Under the pieces are notes generated by a model. That model saw only the letters and a list, made by a program, of their open reading frames with translations, was not told the origin of the DNA and ran no database searches. Below are positions 61,484-64,000 of a stretch of DNA of 64,000 nucleotides, one piece after another; position 1 is the stretch's first letter; each line of letters starts with the position of its first letter. The DNA lies in assembly GCA_963743285.1 (NCBI GenBank), contig CAVUPF010000004.1:248001-312000 (forward strand). Direction: 5' to 3'. Both the position numbers and the translations under genes were made by a program. The stretch comes from CAVUPF01 sp963743285 (lineage in GTDB: Bacteria > Actinomycetota > Thermoleophilia > Solirubrobacterales > 70-9).

Positions 61484-62747
61484 CGCACGCGGCGCGGCGC
61501 CTGCGTCAGGCGACGTCGAGCCGCTGCGCATCCTGGTCGCCGCCTTCGGCGATCCAGGCCATGCCTTCCCGGCGATCTCGCTGGGCAGGGCGCTCGCCGC
61601 CCGTGGGCACGAGGTGCTGGTAGAGACCTGGGAGGAGCGGCGCAGCGCGGTCGAAGGCGCTGGGCTCGGCTTCAGGGCGGCGGAGGAATACCGGATGTTC
61701 CCACCGCCAGACCCCGACTCGGCCGACGGTGACCATGCGGCTGAGGCAGCGCGGGCGCTGCTGCCGCTGTTGCAGGAGATGCGCCCCCACGTCGCCGTCA
61801 GCGACATCCTCACTCTGGCGCCGGCCCTGGCGGCCGAGAAGGCGGGGGTTCCGCTGGCGACGCTGATCCCCCACATCTACCCGATAGTCGAGCCAGGAAT
61901 GCCGTTTTTCGCAGTGGGCCTACGCCGGCCCCGAACGCCGCTCGGACGAGCGATCTGGCGGGGCGGCCAGAAGGCGTTGAACCTGGGGCTCGAGCACGGG
62001 CGCCGCGACCTCAACGTGCAGCGCTCGCGCCTAGGCCTACCGCCGCTCGAGCGCTTCCATGGCGGGATAAGCCCCGACCTTGCCCTAGTCGCAACCTTCC
62101 CCCAGCTCGAGTACCCACGAAGCTGGCCGGCGGGCGTGGAGGTCACCGGTCCGATGACGTTTGAGCAGCCGCACCACAAGATCGAGCTGCCGCCAGGGGA
62201 CGCGCCTCTGGTCTTGGTCGCCCCGAGCACCGCCCATGACCCAGATAACCACCTGGTGCGAACCGCGCTGAAGGCGTTCTCCGAAGAGCCGGTTCGGGTC
62301 GTAGCGACGACGAACCGCGTCGTGCCCCAGGCCCCGATCAAGGTCCCCCCAAACGCGATCCTGGTCGAATGGCTCAGCTACAGCCAGCTCATGCCACTGG
62401 CCTCCCTGGTCGTATCCCACGGCGGCCACGGCACCGTTGCGCGTGCCCTCGGCGTCGGCACCCCGGTGCTCATCTGCCCGATCACAGGCGACATGAGCGA
62501 GACCGCGATGCGGGTCGCCTGGGCTGGCGCCGGCCTCTCCCTTCCCTGGCGCCTCTGTCGACCGGCACCGCTGCGCTGGACCGCCCGCCGACTGCTCGGC
62601 GAGCAGTCCTTCGCCAAGCGGGCCGGTGAGTTAGCAGCCTGGTTCCGGCAGCACGACGGAGCCGAGCGCGGCGCAGAGCTAGTCGAACAACTCGTGCATC
62701 GGAGAGCCCAAACGAGAGGGGCCGCGATTACTCACGGCCCCTCGTGA
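61461..62747 (+). CDS. MGT/UGT-type glycosyltransferase
   Basis: 428 residues from GTG 61461. GT-B fold: RILVAAFGDPGHAFPAISLGRALAARGHEVLVETWEE at the start and the donor-binding PLASLVVSHGGHGTVARALGVGTPVLICPITGDMSETAMRVAWAGAGLSLP near residue 320. It transfers a nucleotide-activated sugar to a lipid or small acceptor. Overlap with the SDR gene suggests a joint pathway, for instance glycosylation of a product the SDR reduces. Confidence 0.85.
   Translation: MRSSTLPDARGAAPASGDVEPLRILVAAFGDPGHAFPAISLGRALAARGHEVLVETWEERRSAVEGAGLGFRAAEEYRMFPPPDPDSADGDHAAEAARALLPLLQEMRPHVAVSDILTLAPALAAEKAGVPLATLIPHIYPIVEPGMPFFAVGLRRPRTPLGRAIWRGGQKALNLGLEHGRRDLNVQRSRLGLPPLERFHGGISPDLALVATFPQLEYPRSWPAGVEVTGPMTFEQPHHKIELPPGDAPLVLVAPSTAHDPDNHLVRTALKAFSEEPVRVVATTNRVVPQAPIKVPPNAILVEWLSYSQLMPLASLVVSHGGHGTVARALGVGTPVLICPITGDMSETAMRVAWAGAGLSLPWRLCRPAPLRWTARRLLGEQSFAKRAGELAAWFRQHDGAERGAELVEQLVHRRAQTRGAAITHGPS
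62716..62743. terminator. Hairpin at the end of the glycosyltransferase gene
   Basis: GAGGGGCCG (62716-62724) pairs with CGGCCCCTC (62735-62743), nine pairs, with a 10-base loop. It overlaps the last codons of the gene and precedes the convergent tRNA; a plausible terminator without a U tract. Confidence 0.5.
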
Positions 62748-62820
62748 CTCGGGGGGGCGGACTCGAACCGCCAACCACCGACTTAACAGGACGGTGCTCT
62801 ACCTATTGAGCTACCCCCGA
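62748..62820 (-). tRNA. tRNA-Asn (anticodon GTT)
   Basis: 73-base cloverleaf: acceptor TCGGGGG/CCCCCGA, D arm AGCTCAATAGGTAGAGC, anticodon loop CTGTTAA, T arm GGCGGTTCGAGTCCGCC, discriminator G. Anticodon GTT reads asparagine codons. Confidence 0.94.
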
Positions 62821-62850
62821 TCATGCACATTTGGCAGATCTGAGACTTGC

Positions 62851-63558
62851 CTACCCAGAAGCATCAGCGGAGAGACGGTCCAGACCAACTGGCAGGGTAG
62901 CGAACTCGCCCTCAACCTCGGCGTGGCAGTTAGCACAGAGCAGGACGCATTTGCGAATCTCGGCTCGACTCCTTGCGAGGGATCTGGAATGCCCTCGGTG
63001 TGCGATGTGGAACTCCTTCGTGCTCGGCTCGATGTGATGGAAATGCAACGCCCCAACCCAGCTGTCGTAGCCACACAGAACGCAGACGCCCCCCGCCTCA
63101 TCGACTAGCTTTTGCTTGACCGTCCTTCGGCGCCTTGCAACCGCCGCCGAACGACACCGCTTGCAGCGGTAGTAGCCGCGACCCTCGAGAATGAAGTCCG
63201 TCTTTCCGTGCCGCCTACACTCGAAGACTCCAGTCTTCGAGCCATCGCCACGTCGCGGGCGCGGTCCTCGGGAATTGACCGTTTTGATCTCATAATGGGC
63301 CAGCCAGTACCTGACCGTCGAGATGCTTCGATCGAGCTCTTCGGCGATTTCCGCCAAAGTCGCACCATCGTCCACAAGGAAGTTGAGCGCATCGCGCTCA
63401 ATGGGCCCACGACGTACGTATTTCTTCGATCCGTTCGCGGTCAGATGGTGCCTCTTCAACCAGTAGCCCACCGTACTTGGGTGCTTTCCCACCCTCTCCC
63501 CGATCGTCTCCAACGACATTCCCTGCGCGAGGCAGTCCTCCAAAAGCCGCTTGTCCAT
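62851..63558 (-). CDS. HNH endonuclease with two N-terminal helix-turn-helix units
   Basis: 235 residues from ATG 63558. Two HTH units in tandem (LLEDCLAQGMSLETIGERVGKHPSTVGYWLKRH and LNFLVDDGATLAEIAEELDRSISTVRYWLAHY), a zinc knuckle (CRRHG, YRCKRC), then the HNH domain CVLCGYDSWVGALHFHHIEPSTKEFHI…KCVLLCANCHAEVE. The HTH units probably give site recognition. Possibly a free-standing homing-type or defence nuclease; no methyltransferase is nearby. Confidence 0.88.
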   Translation of the reverse strand: MDKRLLEDCLAQGMSLETIGERVGKHPSTVGYWLKRHHLTANGSKKYVRRGPIERDALNFLVDDGATLAEIAEELDRSISTVRYWLAHYEIKTVNSRGPRPRRGDGSKTGVFECRRHGKTDFILEGRGYYRCKRCRSAAVARRRRTVKQKLVDEAGGVCVLCGYDSWVGALHFHHIEPSTKEFHIAHRGHSRSLARSRAEIRKCVLLCANCHAEVEGEFATLPVGLDRLSADASG

Positions 63559-63613
63559 GCAGACAATATGCCGCGCCAAGCAGACGGAAAACGAACACCT
63601 GTTCGTTGACGAA

Positions 63614-64000
63614 TCAGCTCCAGACCCGCTCGGTGCGCGCAATGCGCTCGACTAGGGCGGCGCGCTCGCGGCTCAGCGCGGCACGGCGCTCGCGGTCGCC
63701 ATCCTCGCCGGCGGCGGCTATCTCGCCCTCGAGGCGACGCTGCTCAAGGAGGAGGAAGTTGAGCTCCATCGCCTCAGCGGAGGCGGGCTCCTCGTGGGCC
63801 AGGATGGTCAGCTCGGCGATCAGGCCGGCCAGCTCATCGTTATCGCGCGGCAGGTTGGATGCCGGGTCCTCCGGGTGCTCGCGCAACCAGGCAGCGGCAC
63901 GGGATCCCCGTGGCGAGAGATGATCGTCGGTGAGCCGGGCGAGGTAGTCCGCGCCCTCCCCGGGCAGGGCGATGCACATCGCCAAAAGCGCCCGCTCGCG
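63614..64000 (-). CDS. dnaG: DNA primase DnaG, C-terminal part (runs off the window)
   Basis: Open from the window edge to the stop at 63614 (128 codons): LLAMCIALPGEGADYLARLTDDHLSPRGSRAAAWLREHPEDP…ELAGLIAELTILAHEEPASAEAMELNFLLLEQRRLEGEI. This is the helicase-binding domain at the end of actinobacterial DnaG. The catalytic domains lie beyond the right edge. Confidence 0.8.
   Translation of the reverse strand, partial: RERALLAMCIALPGEGADYLARLTDDHLSPRGSRAAAWLREHPEDPASNLPRDNDELAGLIAELTILAHEEPASAEAMELNFLLLEQRRLEGEIAAAGEDGDRERRAALSRERAALVERIARTERVWS

Overview
The window is chromosomal DNA of a high-GC actinobacterium. The best guess is the class Thermoleophilia (Solirubrobacterales or Gaiellales type). 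The guess rests on gene order (pdxS-pdxT, yebC-ruvC-ruvA-ruvB, secDF and relA in one stretch, as in Actinobacteria), on recJ sitting where many actinobacteria carry apt, on a 978-residue SecD-SecF fusion, on many GTG/TTG (and probably CTG) starts, and on a secreted protein family with three copies here. Taxonomy is inferred from gene content only.

Left part, 1-12 kb. A partial rnz and tRNA-Arg(CCG) are followed by a leftward five-gene operon (thrC, a MoaD/ThiS-like sulfur carrier, rfbF, rfbG, SRAP peptidase). Every junction overlaps, and the operon is headed by a clear SAM-I riboswitch with its own terminator. Divergent from it run a HIT hydrolase, a phosphomannomutase/phosphoglucomutase and a metallo-beta-lactamase-fold hydrolase, also overlapping. 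At 7.87-12.05 kb lies a decayed integrative element. It has a 23-bp direct repeat at its ends, triple GGCGCA arm-like repeats inside each end, and a broken tyrosine integrase next to the right end. Its cargo is a broken VapBC pair, a broken beta-propeller gene and one intact secreted protein. The right attachment site holds the start codon of a lipid kinase gene.

Middle, 12-46 kb. This is mostly housekeeping: lipid kinase, relA, recJ, secDF, an IS110 insertion, ruvBAC, yebC, an M29 aminopeptidase, pdxT/pdxS and an RpiR-type regulator. Membrane and envelope genes follow (two membrane proteins in overlap, a secreted protein, a polysaccharide deacetylase, lemA facing htpX). From about 36 kb the region becomes accessory: small hypothetical genes, a pseudogene of the secreted family, a transposase remnant, a large Ig-like surface protein, a DGPF/ECF42 sigma pair, an FAD monooxygenase fused to a DUF2834-like membrane domain, an XRE regulator and an IS66 remnant.

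Right part, 46.9-59.2 kb. This is a composite genomic island at the 3' end of a CAU-anticodon tRNA gene. The intact tRNA is at 59146-59219, and two further 3'-half copies lie at 46951 and 50696, each followed by the same phased GGGACAAA repeats. The island holds defence-like genes (a broken nucleotidyltransferase with a small partner, a primase-helicase of the TOTE-conflict type split by one frameshift, a HEPN remnant, a nuclease-like gene split by one frameshift), an intact IS701 element, an IS1182 transposase, and an overlapping solute-binding protein plus Kef-type antiporter pair. The window ends with an HPt protein and thioredoxin-like lipoprotein, an SDR and glycosyltransferase pair, tRNA-Asn, an HNH endonuclease and the 3' part of dnaG.

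Frameshifts occur repeatedly in the accessory genes and in none of the recognisable core genes, which argues for real gene decay rather than poor sequence. No CRISPR array, rRNA or replication origin was seen.
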